From: Mycobacteriales bacterium
GTDB lineage: Bacteria > Actinomycetota > Actinomycetes > Mycobacteriales > CADCTP01
Length of the DNA: 49,237 nt
Direction of reading: 5' to 3'
NCBI GenBank assembly: GCA_035995165.1
Contig: DASYKU010000045.1
Span: 1-49,237 of the forward strand
Shown here: piece by piece, positions 7,135 to 16,215 of the stretch
Layout: the number at the start of each line of letters is the position of its first letter
Position numbering within the stretch: the stretch's first letter is position 1
Position numbers and translations under genes: made by a program
The notes under the pieces: generated by a model
The model's input: the letters and a program-made list of their open reading frames with translations, nothing else
Databases searched by the model: none
What the model was told of the DNA's origin: nothing

Positions 7135-10100
7135 CTAGCGCGGTGCCACGATGGCCGATCGCGCCGACGGCAGGCTGTCGCCGACGGAGTTGATCGCGAC
7201 CACGTCGAACCGGTACGAACCGGCCGGCAGGGTGAACGCTCGCGTCCGGATCGCCGCCCCCACGATCGCCTGGGTGGGCGTGCCGGTCACGGTCGTGCCG
7301 TCAGCCGCCATCCGGTAGGCGGTGACGCGGTAGTTCGTGATCGCCGCGCCACCGGCGGATGCCGGGGCGTTCCAGTTGGCGACCGCGGTGAGCGCTCCAC
7401 CCGCCGGGCCCTGGGCGGGCGCCAGGATGACCGGCGCTCCCGGGACCGCGGCCGGGGTGACCGCGTTGGACTGCGTGGACAACGCCCCGGCCCCGACGGC
7501 GGTGACCGCCTGGACCCGGAAGTTGACCGCGGTGCCGTTGGTGAGCCCGGTGATCGTCGTCGACGTGGCGGTGCCGGTGAGCACGACCGTGCGCTGCACG
7601 GTCGTCCCGGTCCGGACCTGGACCACGTAGCCGGTGATCGGCAGGCCACCGGTGCTCGCCGGCGCCGTCCAGGACACGTCGGCCTGGCCGTTGCCGCGCA
7701 GGGCGACGACGGCGGTCGGCGCGCCCGGCAGACCGGCCGGGGTGACCGCGTTGGACGGTGCCGACAGCGGGCCCGCGCCGAACGCGTTCAGCGCCCGGAC
7801 CTGGACCGTGTACGTCACCCCGTTGGTCAGTCCGGTGACGGCCCGGGTGCCCGCCGTCCGCGCGATTCCGGTGACCGTACGGACGACCGCACCGTTGGAG
7901 CTGATGACCAGCTCGTAGCCGGTGACGACCGGTCCGCCGTTGGCCGGCGGAGCGGTCCAGTTGGCCGTGACCGAGCCGGCCGAGGCGGTCGCGACACCGA
8001 TGACCGGAGCGGCCGGCGTCCGGACGCTGACGGTCTGGTCGGTGAACCGCAGGGCCTCGACGTTGCGCAGGGTGTCGATGCCGTCGGTGATCTTCTGGCC
8101 GACCACGTTCGCGCCGGTCTGGTTGACCACCAGGGCGCCGTTCACGGTGGTGATCGTGTAGTTGGCGCGCGGCCCGGAGAAGACCGCGGTGTCGGTGGAC
8201 GCCGCGTCCGCGGCCGGCGGGCTCAGGATCTCCCGGACGATGACGAGGTTGCCCGCGTCGACCGTGCCGGCGAAGACAGCGGCCTGCAGCGTCGGGCCGG
8301 TCAGGGCGCCCGCCGGGGTCCGCAGGTACTGGTGCTCCATGAGGTCCGCGCTGCCGATCTCGGTGGCCGGGTCGGCCGCGTTGGTCCGCACGCTGATCCG
8401 CGCCGAGAGGAACCTGTCCCCGTCGATGATGTCGTCGCCGCCGCGGCCCTCGATCGTGTCGCTGCCGCCGCCGCCGATGAGGATGTTGCCCTCACCCCAG
8501 ATCGGCCCGGACAGCGGGCACGAGCCGGTCGCGGACGCCGCCACCACCGGCGCCAGCGCGCCGGTCAGCGGTCCGACCACAGTGGACAGTCCGGCGATCC
8601 GGTCCAGGCCGGCCTGGTCGAGGACGTCGCAGCCGGTGAAGCCGCCGCCGCCGACGGTGCTGGGCACCTCGTCGTCGCCCCGGATCACGTCGTTGAACGC
8701 ACTGCCGGAGTCGGCCTCGGTCTCCTGCCACCGGTCCCGGTTGACGATGATCGGCAGCGGCAGGCCGACGAGGTTGTTGTTGATCTTCATGTCGTCGTCG
8801 CCGCCGACCGTGTCGTACTGGTGGAAGGCCCAGTCGAAGCCACCGGAGCCGGCGTTGCGGTCGACGGCCGCGTTCTGCGCCATCAGGTCGTCGCCGCCCT
8901 CGGTGTCGTAGTCGTTCTCGCCGACCTGACCGACGAACACGTCGTTGCCGGGAGCGACCTGGCCCGGGTCGTCGAAGAACGGCGCGCTGTGGTCACCGAT
9001 CAGCAGGTCCTGACCGGAGCCACCCTGGATCCAGTCGTCGCCGCCGTCGCCCTGGACGGCGTCCGCACCCTGACCGGCGATGATGAAGTCATCCCCCGGC
9101 CCGGCGAAGGTCTCGTTGTCGTTCGCGCCGCCGTTGATGAAGTCCTTTCCGTCGCCGCCCATGAAGATGTCGTCACCGATGCCGCCGTCGAGGGCGTCGT
9201 TGCCCGGACCGCCCTTCTCCACGTCCGCGCCGGAGAGGTCGGTCACGATGTCGTTGCCGTCGCCGCCGAGCGCGACGTCGTCGCCGCCGTTGCCCTCGAT
9301 GATGTCGTTGCCGTCGCCACCCCAGAAGGTGTCGTTGTCGTTGCCGCCCCAGACGCGGTCCACCCCGTCAGTCCCGTTGTAGACGGCCTGGCCGTTGATG
9401 CCGGGCGGGTCGACGGTGTTGATCTGCTTGTACTGGATGGTGCCGTCCGGCTTGCGCAGCAGCAGCAGGTTCTCCTTGCACTCGGTGGACGGGTCGTCGG
9501 TCACGTTCGGACCGTTCGCGGCCCAGCCGGCGGGCGTGCCGGCCAGGTTGGCCAGCTGGAACTTGCAGTCGGCGGTGCCGAACACGTCGGCCTTCAACGA
9601 GTCGGTGCCGTCGGTGTTGCGCTCGATCAGCTCGGCGAACGAGTTGCCCTCCAGCTGTGTGCGCAGGTTCATGCCCGGCGTCCGGTTCAGGTAGTAGAGC
9701 CGGTCACCGTCCTGCAGGTTCTCCAGCTGGGTCTGGAACACGTAGTTGAACGTGCTGCCGAGCAGACCGCCGAAGAGGTTGGTGATCTCGGCCAGGCCGC
9801 CGACCCAGAGGTCGACGTCGTCGAGACCGGTCGTGGTCACGCCGCCCGCGGCGTTCTCCCAGGTGCCCGCGCCGAACATGAAGTCCGCCGCGTCGGCCGG
9901 GATGGTCGACGGGTCGGACGCCGGCGCCGTGGCCGGGTCGACGATCGCCTTGGCCGCCGCCCGCTTGCCCGCCAGCGTGGTCTGCGAGGTGATGCTCGGG
10001 TGAGTGCCGTACGCAGCCACGAAGTTGATGAGCGACTCGGGGTGCTTGATGTTCTGCCCGAAGTCGGCCCAGCTCGTGTACGGCGCCAGCTGACCGTCGT

Positions 10101-12294
10101 TGGTGTCGGCGTGGATCTCGCGCCGCACCGAGTTCAGCGAGGGGACGCCCGCCTCCCGGGCCCGGGTCATGTTCAGGGTCGGCAGGTCCAGCGGAAGGCC
10201 CAGCAGGTTGTTCCGCAGCGTCTCGGTGACGAACTCGTCGAGCTCGTTGCCGACCTGGTTGGAGGATCCCATCAGGATGCTGCCGGCCGCGGCCTCAGGC
10301 GTCAGGTGCCCGACCCCGCCGCCGTTGAAGTACTCGGGTGGGTTGAGGAACGCGGTCAGCAGCGGGACGGAGTTGTCCGTGCCGTTGACGTTGGTCCGGG
10401 CCACGGTGTCGTCGAGCATCGAGTGGCCGAAGCGGTAGACCGCGTGCGCGAACTCGGCCTTGATGGCCGGGTTGATGTCCGGGCTGTAGATGTGGAACGG
10501 CCGCACGCCCGGCTGCACCTTGCGCGCGAACTCCTCGAACACCAGGTGCTGGTACTCCATCTCGGTCACGAACCGGGCCGCCTGGAACAGCCGCTCGCCG
10601 TTCCAGCCGCCGGCGCCGGCGACGAGCTTCCACTGCGCCAGCGCGGCCACGCCGGCTGCGGAGGTGTCGTTGGTCAGCGTGTTCTTGATGTCGCCGACCA
10701 GCCGGTCGTGCTCGGAGTGGAAGATCTGGTGCACGGAGGACAGCGCGATGTTCTCGTTGACCCGACCGTCACCGGCGATGAAGTGCGCGTTGAGCATCTC
10801 GTCGTCGTACGTGCCCGGCGGCTGGTTGGCGAAGTCCGCGGAGGCCGTGGTGTCGGCGTCCGGGACCGGCGCGGTCGGCGGCGTCGCCGGGTTGTGGTCG
10901 GCGTCGGCCGGGCTCGGGTCGGCGTTGTGCGCGATGTCGGTCAGGAACGGCGTGTCGAAGTGCAATGCGTTCGCCGGCACCAGCACGGGGCTGGCGGTGT
11001 CGCCCTCGACCAGGCCGGTCGCGGTGACGTACTGCGGCAGCCCGCGCAGCGGACCCGGCAGGAACTTGCCGTACGGGTCGGTCGCGATCATCGGGATGTT
11101 GAGCACGTCGGCGTCGACCAGCTGCAGTCCGAGCAGGCTCGCCGCCTGCGCCTTGACCGAGGCCCAGGTGGCCATGCCGGTGGCCGCGGTGCCCTGGCCA
11201 CCGAGCAGCTTTCCGGTGGAGACCGGGCGACCGTCGGTGTTGTTCACGTACTCGCGCAGGAAGACCTGGTGCGAGGGGTGGGAGGTGTAGGTCTGGCTCT
11301 GGTCGACCCAGGGGCTGTCGGTGTTGTTGGCGTTCTGGATGTCGTCGGCGCTCTCGTCGGCCGGCGTCGCGGGGTCGTCACCGATCACGCCGTCCGGACC
11401 GGGCTGGTTCTGCGCCCGGGTGAGCACCATGAACCGCAGCTGCGCCGGCAGGTCGTCGGCGTTGCCGAGGACGTGGTCCGGGCCGGCGATCAGCGGGTCG
11501 TCCGCCCGCAGCGGGACGAACACGGTCGCGCCGCTCTTCACGGTCTGGTCGACGCCGTGGTCGAAGAACTGCCCGAAGAACGTGAAGATCGAGTTGTACG
11601 GCGGCGAGAGGCCGACGTCGGTGGTCACGTTCGGGATGAACAGCGTCTGGTGCGAGGGCACGCAGTTGGCCGGCACGCCGTCGACCGGCGGATCCGCCAG
11701 CGGATCCGGGTCCGTCGTGCACGGGAACAGCCCCGGGTTGCCCTGGGTGCGGACCGGGAAGGCGGCTGCCGCCACCGCGGCCGGGTTCGTCGAGGTCTGG
11801 TCGACGATGAGGTTCGAGATCACCCGCGGCTGCGAGTCGAAGACGTTGCCCTTCTTCTGCGCGTAGCTCGACGGCCCGGGCGGGCCGAAGCCCGGCGGCG
11901 TCGACTCGGCCGACTTGAACACCGGCGTGGTCAACCGCGGGAAGGGCTGGTCGGCGGCGGCGAAGGTCTCGCGGCCGGGGAACAGGTTGTTGCAGGACCC
12001 GTCCACCGTCCGCAGCCCGTACGCGGTCAGCCGGTCGGGGATCTGGTCCACCGCCGGGCCGACGAGCGTGCCGCACGGGTTCGCGGGCGTCTCCGTCGCC
12101 GCGTGCCGCTCGGAGATCTTGATCTGTTTCAGGATGAACGCCAGGTCGGACGCGGTCACCGTGAACCCCTGGCCCACCGGGGCCGGCGCCGCCACCGCGG
12201 CCGGCGTCAAGGCCACCGTCGTCAAGCCGATCGTCGTGGCCAGTACCGCGAATGCCGCGGTGAGCCGTTTTCTCGTGAGCACCGTCGCCCCCAT
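7135..12294 (-). CDS. secreted animal-type haem peroxidase with RTX repeats and three FN3 domains
   Basis: A 1719-residue exported protein. It has a Sec signal (residues 1-36, ending AAVAAPAP), then a peroxidase/cyclooxygenase-superfamily domain (about 60-900). Against myeloperoxidase the key residues are in place: FFGQFFDHGVD gives Gln242 and distal His246 (MPO Gln91/His95), Asp245 fits the haem-ester Asp94, AGDGRVNE gives Arg511 and Glu514 (MPO Arg239/Glu242), and YRFGHSM gives proximal His624. Residues about 970-1105 are GGxGxDxxx RTX calcium repeats (WGGDGNDIIEGNGGDD and similar), with a shorter set near 1268-1298. Three fibronectin-III domains fill about 1423-1719. Family knowledge suggests an extracellular oxidant-generating enzyme. 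The ATG at 12294 is chosen because it opens the signal peptide; the frame stays open upstream. Confidence 0.93.
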   Translation of the reverse strand: MGATVLTRKRLTAAFAVLATTIGLTTVALTPAAVAAPAPVGQGFTVTASDLAFILKQIKISERHAATETPANPCGTLVGPAVDQIPDRLTAYGLRTVDGSCNNLFPGRETFAAADQPFPRLTTPVFKSAESTPPGFGPPGPSSYAQKKGNVFDSQPRVISNLIVDQTSTNPAAVAAAAFPVRTQGNPGLFPCTTDPDPLADPPVDGVPANCVPSHQTLFIPNVTTDVGLSPPYNSIFTFFGQFFDHGVDQTVKSGATVFVPLRADDPLIAGPDHVLGNADDLPAQLRFMVLTRAQNQPGPDGVIGDDPATPADESADDIQNANNTDSPWVDQSQTYTSHPSHQVFLREYVNNTDGRPVSTGKLLGGQGTAATGMATWASVKAQAASLLGLQLVDADVLNIPMIATDPYGKFLPGPLRGLPQYVTATGLVEGDTASPVLVPANALHFDTPFLTDIAHNADPSPADADHNPATPPTAPVPDADTTASADFANQPPGTYDDEMLNAHFIAGDGRVNENIALSSVHQIFHSEHDRLVGDIKNTLTNDTSAAGVAALAQWKLVAGAGGWNGERLFQAARFVTEMEYQHLVFEEFARKVQPGVRPFHIYSPDINPAIKAEFAHAVYRFGHSMLDDTVARTNVNGTDNSVPLLTAFLNPPEYFNGGGVGHLTPEAAAGSILMGSSNQVGNELDEFVTETLRNNLLGLPLDLPTLNMTRAREAGVPSLNSVRREIHADTNDGQLAPYTSWADFGQNIKHPESLINFVAAYGTHPSITSQTTLAGKRAAAKAIVDPATAPASDPSTIPADAADFMFGAGTWENAAGGVTTTGLDDVDLWVGGLAEITNLFGGLLGSTFNYVFQTQLENLQDGDRLYYLNRTPGMNLRTQLEGNSFAELIERNTDGTDSLKADVFGTADCKFQLANLAGTPAGWAANGPNVTDDPSTECKENLLLLRKPDGTIQYKQINTVDPPGINGQAVYNGTDGVDRVWGGNDNDTFWGGDGNDIIEGNGGDDVALGGDGNDIVTDLSGADVEKGGPGNDALDGGIGDDIFMGGDGKDFINGGANDNETFAGPGDDFIIAGQGADAVQGDGGDDWIQGGSGQDLLIGDHSAPFFDDPGQVAPGNDVFVGQVGENDYDTEGGDDLMAQNAAVDRNAGSGGFDWAFHQYDTVGGDDDMKINNNLVGLPLPIIVNRDRWQETEADSGSAFNDVIRGDDEVPSTVGGGGFTGCDVLDQAGLDRIAGLSTVVGPLTGALAPVVAASATGSCPLSGPIWGEGNILIGGGGSDTIEGRGGDDIIDGDRFLSARISVRTNAADPATEIGSADLMEHQYLRTPAGALTGPTLQAAVFAGTVDAGNLVIVREILSPPAADAASTDTAVFSGPRANYTITTVNGALVVNQTGANVVGQKITDGIDTLRNVEALRFTDQTVSVRTPAAPVIGVATASAGSVTANWTAPPANGGPVVTGYELVISSNGAVVRTVTGIARTAGTRAVTGLTNGVTYTVQVRALNAFGAGPLSAPSNAVTPAGLPGAPTAVVALRGNGQADVSWTAPASTGGLPITGYVVQVRTGTTVQRTVVLTGTATSTTITGLTNGTAVNFRVQAVTAVGAGALSTQSNAVTPAAVPGAPVILAPAQGPAGGALTAVANWNAPASAGGAAITNYRVTAYRMAADGTTVTGTPTQAIVGAAIRTRAFTLPAGSYRFDVVAINSVGDSLPSARSAIVAPR
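8575..8592. repeat. 18-bp copy of the scattered word in the peroxidase gene
   Basis: On the coding strand it reads GGACTGTCCACTGTGGTC (Gly-Leu-Ser-Thr-Val-Val), the longest near-complete match to consensus GGACTGTCCACTGTGGAC (17 of 18). It is in frame with the peroxidase gene and uses the rare GGA and ACT codons. Confidence 0.75.
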
Positions 12295-12411
12295 CGAATT
12301 GCCGCTACCGCTGGCCCGGCGTCCGCGAGGGCGGACACCGGCAACCCGCGCGCCGAGGGACGACGCGAGTCGCCGGGACTGTCCGGCTGGTGCGTCAACC
12401 GGCCGTGAAAT

Positions 12412-12428
12412 GCCCGCTGAAAGCGGGC
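12412..12428. other. perfect hairpin in the peroxidase/BTAD intergenic region
   Basis: GCCCGCT-GAA-AGCGGGC is a perfect 7-bp stem with a 3-nt loop, in the 247-bp gap between the divergent peroxidase and BTAD-regulator genes. It lies 118 bp upstream of the peroxidase start. It could be a regulator site, a 5'-leader structure or a terminator of a short transcript; the sequence does not decide. Confidence 0.4.
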
Positions 12429-12541
12429 GTGGCGGCGGCCGACCCCCGGTATTGGGGGCCGAGGGCACGTCCGGTGCGTTGCTAACGTCCACTTTGGCGC
12501 CGGTCTGGTGGGGCCGGCCCGAATCCTGGGGGGGAATGGGG

Positions 12542-13336
12542 ATGACCGCGATCGTCGAGGCTCTACCCACGACGACGGGACGACTGATCGAGATACGCCT
12601 GCTCGGCGCGCTGGAGGTGCACCGGCCCGACGGGAGCGCCGTCGATGGGCGCGAGTGGAAGACCGGCAAGACCCTGGACCTGCTGCGGATGCTGGCGTTG
12701 ACCGTGGGGCGGCCGACGCCGGTGGACGACCTGCAGGCCTCGCTCTGGCCGGACTCCGAGCATTCCCGGGCGCAGTCGAGCCTGCGGACGGCGACCTTCC
12801 GGATCCGGCAGGTGCTCGGCCGCGACGCCCTGGAGCGCGAGTTCGGCGGGCTGCGGCTGCACGGCGCCCGTGTCGACGTCGCCGGCTTCCGCACGCTGGC
12901 CAACCGGACCCGGCACTTCCTGCAGGCCGGCGACACGACGGCCGCGGCGATGGCCGCGCAGGAGGCGGACGCCCTCTACCGCGGCGAACTGCGGGCCCAC
13001 GACGACGGGGCGGACTGGGTCGTCTCCGAGCGGCGCTCGCTGGACGCGATCCGGCAGGGCCTGCTCTGCGACGGGGCCGAAGCGGTGGCCGCGCTGGGGC
13101 TGCCGGCCGAAGCCGTGGACTTCGCCCGCCGGGTGCTGGCGGGCAACCCGTACAGCGAGCGGGCCAGCCGGCTGCTGATGGCCGGCTACGCCGGGCTGGG
13201 CGAGACCTCGGCCGCGCTGCGCGAGTACGACCGGTGCCGCCGGCTGCTGGCCGACGAGCTCGGCGTCGACCCGGCGCCGCAGACCCAGGCCGTGCACCTG
13301 CGGATCCTGCGCGGCTGGCAGCTGTGCTCGCCGTGA
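12542..13336 (+). CDS. BTAD-domain (SARP-like) transcriptional regulator
   Basis: A 264-residue regulator. Residues about 17-105 (IEIRLLGALEVHRPDG; KTLDLLRMLALTVGRPTPVDDLQASLWPD; LRTATFRIRQVLG) form the OmpR-like winged helix of SARP proteins, and about 110-264 the bacterial transcriptional activation domain of alpha-helical repeats (ADALYRGELRAHDDGADWVVSERRSL; ASRLLMAGYAGLGETSAALREYDRC). It has no ATPase domain, so it is a small SARP. The start at 12542 has a G-rich Shine-Dalgarno 7 nt upstream; an in-frame ATG 6 bp earlier has poor spacing. It is divergent from the peroxidase gene, a likely target, and convergent with the sensor kinase gene 7 bp away. Confidence 0.85.
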   Translation: MTAIVEALPTTTGRLIEIRLLGALEVHRPDGSAVDGREWKTGKTLDLLRMLALTVGRPTPVDDLQASLWPDSEHSRAQSSLRTATFRIRQVLGRDALEREFGGLRLHGARVDVAGFRTLANRTRHFLQAGDTTAAAMAAQEADALYRGELRAHDDGADWVVSERRSLDAIRQGLLCDGAEAVAALGLPAEAVDFARRVLAGNPYSERASRLLMAGYAGLGETSAALREYDRCRRLLADELGVDPAPQTQAVHLRILRGWQLCSP

Positions 13337-13343
13337 GCCGGTA

Positions 13344-14639
13344 CTACAGCGGCGCCGTGGGGAGGTCGAGCACGACCTCGAGACCGCCCGCGGGACCGGG
13401 GCCGACGTGCAGGCCGCCGCCGAGGTCGGTGGCCGCGTCCCGCAGCAGCCGCAGCCCCAGGTGACCGTCCCGCTCGGCCACCGCGCCGGCGGGCAGGCCG
13501 TGCCCGTCGTCCCAGACCCGCAGCCGTACGGCGGAGGCGTCGCCGGTCAGCTCCACCCAGGCGTGCCGGGCGCCGGCGTGCTTGCCGACGTTGACCAGCG
13601 CCTCCCGGGCGCCGCGGTAGACGGTCGCGGCGACCTCCCGGGACGGGTCCGCGGCCAGCTCGGTCCGGACCGACACCTCGACCTGGTCCAGGTCGGCGGC
13701 CAGGTCGTCGATGGCGACCCCGAGGCCGGAGCGGGTCAGCTCCGGCGGGTAGATGTCCACCAGGAGCGCCCGCAGGCCGCCGATCGCGCCACCGACCACA
13801 GTGGACACGTCGTGCAGGATGCTGCGGGCCCGGGGTGGCAGGTCCGTCCCGAGTGGACCGTTGAGCGCGCCGAGCGCGTAGCTGGCCCCGGTGAGGTCCT
13901 GGACCACGCTGTCGTGCAGGTCCCGGGCGATCGTGCGCCGTTCCCGGTCCGAGGCGGTGAGCGCGCTGCGCAGCAGCCGGCTGCGCTCCTCCTGGGACCG
14001 GCCGACCCGGCGTACCAGCCAGACCGAGACCGGCAGCTGGGCCACGACGAGCACCAGCAACGCGATCAGCGCGGCCGGGACGAGCCGTTCCACCAGCTCG
14101 GCCTTGGCCGTGTCGACCCGGTCGGTGGTCGAGTAGACCTCCAGCACGAGCCGGCGGCCGTCGTCCAGAAGCAGCGGCACGTACGCCTCGACCAGCCGGC
14201 CGAGACCGGCCTCGGTGTCGTTCTCGGGGTCGGCCAGGTCGGAGAGGTGCGCGAGGCCGCGGTGGCCGTCGAAGACCCGCTGCACGTCGGGATGGAAGGC
14301 ATACTTCCGGCCGGCGGTGCCGGGGTCGTCGGAGTAGCGGACGAGCCCGTCGTCGTCCCAGACCTTGACCCGGATGATCGCGCCCTCCCGGCCGCGGATG
14401 CGGACCGCGGCGTCGAGGCGGGACCGGGCCTTGGTGTCGCCGGCGAAGACCGCGATCATCGCCGGCGCGAACAGCACGTTGGCGACGGAGCTGGCGCTGC
14501 GGACCGACTCCGCCAGCGCCTGGTCCTCGGCGATGTTCCGGGCCACCAGCGTGGCCGCGGTCCCCACGAACGCGAACGCCAGCAGCGCTGTCATCGCGAG
14601 GGCGACGATGGCCCGCCGGACGGTGCTCGGCCCGCGCAT
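13344..14639 (-). CDS. NarL-family sensor histidine kinase
   Basis: A 431-residue membrane kinase. Transmembrane helices are seen at about 8-33 and 186-207, with an extracytoplasmic sensor between them (DDDGLVRYSDDPGTAGRKYAF, a Cache-like outline). The HisKA_3 box DRERRTIARDLHDSVVQDL places the phospho-acceptor at His242, and the C-terminal HATPase region has VGKHAGARHAWVEL (N-box side) and WDDGHGLPAG (G1). It signals through the response regulator encoded 4 bp upstream on the same strand, so the order is regulator then kinase. The ligand is unknown. Confidence 0.92.
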   Translation of the reverse strand: MRGPSTVRRAIVALAMTALLAFAFVGTAATLVARNIAEDQALAESVRSASSVANVLFAPAMIAVFAGDTKARSRLDAAVRIRGREGAIIRVKVWDDDGLVRYSDDPGTAGRKYAFHPDVQRVFDGHRGLAHLSDLADPENDTEAGLGRLVEAYVPLLLDDGRRLVLEVYSTTDRVDTAKAELVERLVPAALIALLVLVVAQLPVSVWLVRRVGRSQEERSRLLRSALTASDRERRTIARDLHDSVVQDLTGASYALGALNGPLGTDLPPRARSILHDVSTVVGGAIGGLRALLVDIYPPELTRSGLGVAIDDLAADLDQVEVSVRTELAADPSREVAATVYRGAREALVNVGKHAGARHAWVELTGDASAVRLRVWDDGHGLPAGAVAERDGHLGLRLLRDAATDLGGGLHVGPGPAGGLEVVLDLPTAPL

Positions 14640-14643
14640 CGGC

Positions 14644-15318
14644 CTATCGCCCGCTCGCCACCTCGATGAGCCCGAGCCGGTGCGCCTCCACGACGGCCTC
14701 GAGCTGGGACCGCACGCCGAGCCGGGCGTGGATCGTCTTCACGTAGCTGCGGCAGGTGTTGACGCTGATGTTGAGCAGATGCGCGATCGCGTCCGGGGCC
14801 ATGCCCTGGCCCATCAGGCCGAGCACCTCCAGCTCCCGGGCGGTCAGCTTCTCCGGCGCGTCCGCGGCGTCCGGAGCCGTCCGCGGCAGCAGCCCGAACA
14901 GCGACGGCGCGACCAGCGTCGAGCCCGGCCGGGCCCGCCGCAGCGTCGAGAGCATCTGCGGCAGCGAACCGGTCTTCGGTACGAACGCGTTGGCCCCGGC
15001 CCGGGCCGCGCGGACCACCCACTCCGGGCCGTCGTGCGCGGAGACGACCACGAGGATGGAGTCCGGCAGCGTGGCCCGGATCGTGCGGGCCGCGTTCAGC
15101 CCGCTGTCCGGGCCGAGCTGGATGTCCATCACGATCATGTCGGGGCGGAGCCGGCCGGCGAGCTCGACCGCGGCCAGGCTGCCGCCGGCCGTGCCCACGC
15201 ACTCGAAGTCGGCCTCCGCGCCGAGCGCCAGCGCGAGCATCTCGGCGAAGGTGCGGTGATCATCCACGATGAGCACCCGGATCGCGCGGACGACCCGGCG
15301 GTCCTTCACTCTCGGCAT
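14644..15318 (-). CDS. NarL/FixJ-family response regulator
   Basis: A 224-residue two-domain protein. The receiver domain (about 12-130) has the acidic pair in VLIVDDHRTF, phospho-acceptor Asp65 in MIVMDIQLGPDSG and the conserved Lys in AFVPKTGSL. The LuxR-type HTH (about 157-218) reads LTARELEVLGLMGQGMAPDAIAHLL then SVNTCRSYVKTIHARLGV. The ATG at 15318 (MPRVKDRR) is chosen because the receiver begins a few residues later. The kinase gene follows after 4 bp, a clear two-gene operon. The kinase is the likely phospho-donor; target genes are unknown. Confidence 0.92.
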   Translation of the reverse strand: MPRVKDRRVVRAIRVLIVDDHRTFAEMLALALGAEADFECVGTAGGSLAAVELAGRLRPDMIVMDIQLGPDSGLNAARTIRATLPDSILVVVSAHDGPEWVVRAARAGANAFVPKTGSLPQMLSTLRRARPGSTLVAPSLFGLLPRTAPDAADAPEKLTARELEVLGLMGQGMAPDAIAHLLNISVNTCRSYVKTIHARLGVRSQLEAVVEAHRLGLIEVASGR

Positions 15319-15594
15319 CCGAGGCCCCCGAAGCTGTGGTGTGTCACGCCCGAAGTCACTGTCGCACCCGTAGACCGCGCGCGGGGGCGATTGACCCACC
15401 CTGCATCGGTCGGCCCCAATCGGGCGTCCGGACGGACCTCTGTCCGGACCGCCATCCGGCCGGGACCGCCGGACGTCGCCCCGGCCGGGGTGGACTTCCC
15501 GATCTCGGCCGGATGCCGATGTCGAGAACCGGCGACCGGCTCCGACCAGGGGCCGGAACCGGCGATCGGCGCCGGCGGGACGAGGGAGCAACCG

Positions 15595-16215
15595 ATGACC
15601 ACGGTCACCTGCGACATGGCGATGTCCGTCGACGGGTACGTCGCCGGCCTCCACCAGCGGCTGGACGAGCCGTTCGGGGACGGGCCGCGCGGCCGGCTGC
15701 ACCGGTGGATGTTCGAGCAGCCCGACCGCAACGCGGCCGAGATCGCCGCGATCACCGCGGCCGGGGCGTACGTGATGGGGCGCAACATGTTCGGCCCCGG
15801 CCGGGGCGGGTGGGACCTGGACTGGACCGGCTGGTGGGGCGAGGAGCCGCCGTACCACGGGCCGGTCTTCGTGCTGACCCACCACCCGCGCGAGCCGCTG
15901 GTCATGAAGGGCGGGACGACGATCACCTTCGTCACCGACGGGATCGACGCCGCGCTGGCGCAGGCCCGGGCCGCCGCCGGCGACCGCGCGGTGGCGATCG
16001 CCGGCGGCGCCGCGACGGTCAACCAGTACCTGGCCGCCGGGCTGATCGACGAGCTGCGGCTGCACGTCGTCCCGGCCATCCTCGGCGCCGGCGAACGGCT
16101 GTTCACCGGCGTCGGGGACACCGACCTGGAGCCGGTCTCGGTCACCGGCAACGACCTCGTCACCCACCTCACCTACCGGATCGTCCCTAGCGGCGGGCCT
16201 CGTACACGAGGTTGA
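15595..16215 (+). CDS. dihydrofolate reductase-family (RibD C-terminal-like) protein
   Basis: A 206-residue single-domain protein with the RibD C-terminal/DHFR fold: start TVTCDMAMSVDGYVAG, a central AITAAGAYVMGRNMFGP, then PVFVLTHHPREPL, VAIAGGAATVNQYLAAGLIDELRLHVVPAILGAGERLF. These proteins use NADPH; many are of unknown substrate and are not true folate enzymes. GAGGGAGCA precedes the ATG at 15595. The last 29 bases overlap the convergent methyltransferase gene. The 276-bp gap upstream, shared with the divergent response regulator, shows no further gene. Confidence 0.87.
   Translation: MTTVTCDMAMSVDGYVAGLHQRLDEPFGDGPRGRLHRWMFEQPDRNAAEIAAITAAGAYVMGRNMFGPGRGGWDLDWTGWWGEEPPYHGPVFVLTHHPREPLVMKGGTTITFVTDGIDAALAQARAAAGDRAVAIAGGAATVNQYLAAGLIDELRLHVVPAILGAGERLFTGVGDTDLEPVSVTGNDLVTHLTYRIVPSGGPRTRG

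Noticed and set aside
11915-12541. N-terminal extension of the BTAD regulator
   Set aside because: The frame is open upstream, but it would overlap the peroxidase gene start and signal peptide region. The extension has no family sequence, and a good ribosome-binding site precedes 12542.
12295-12936. N-terminal extension of the peroxidase by 214 residues
   Set aside because: It would bury the signal peptide, and the sequence is antisense to the BTAD gene with Arg/Ser-rich composition.
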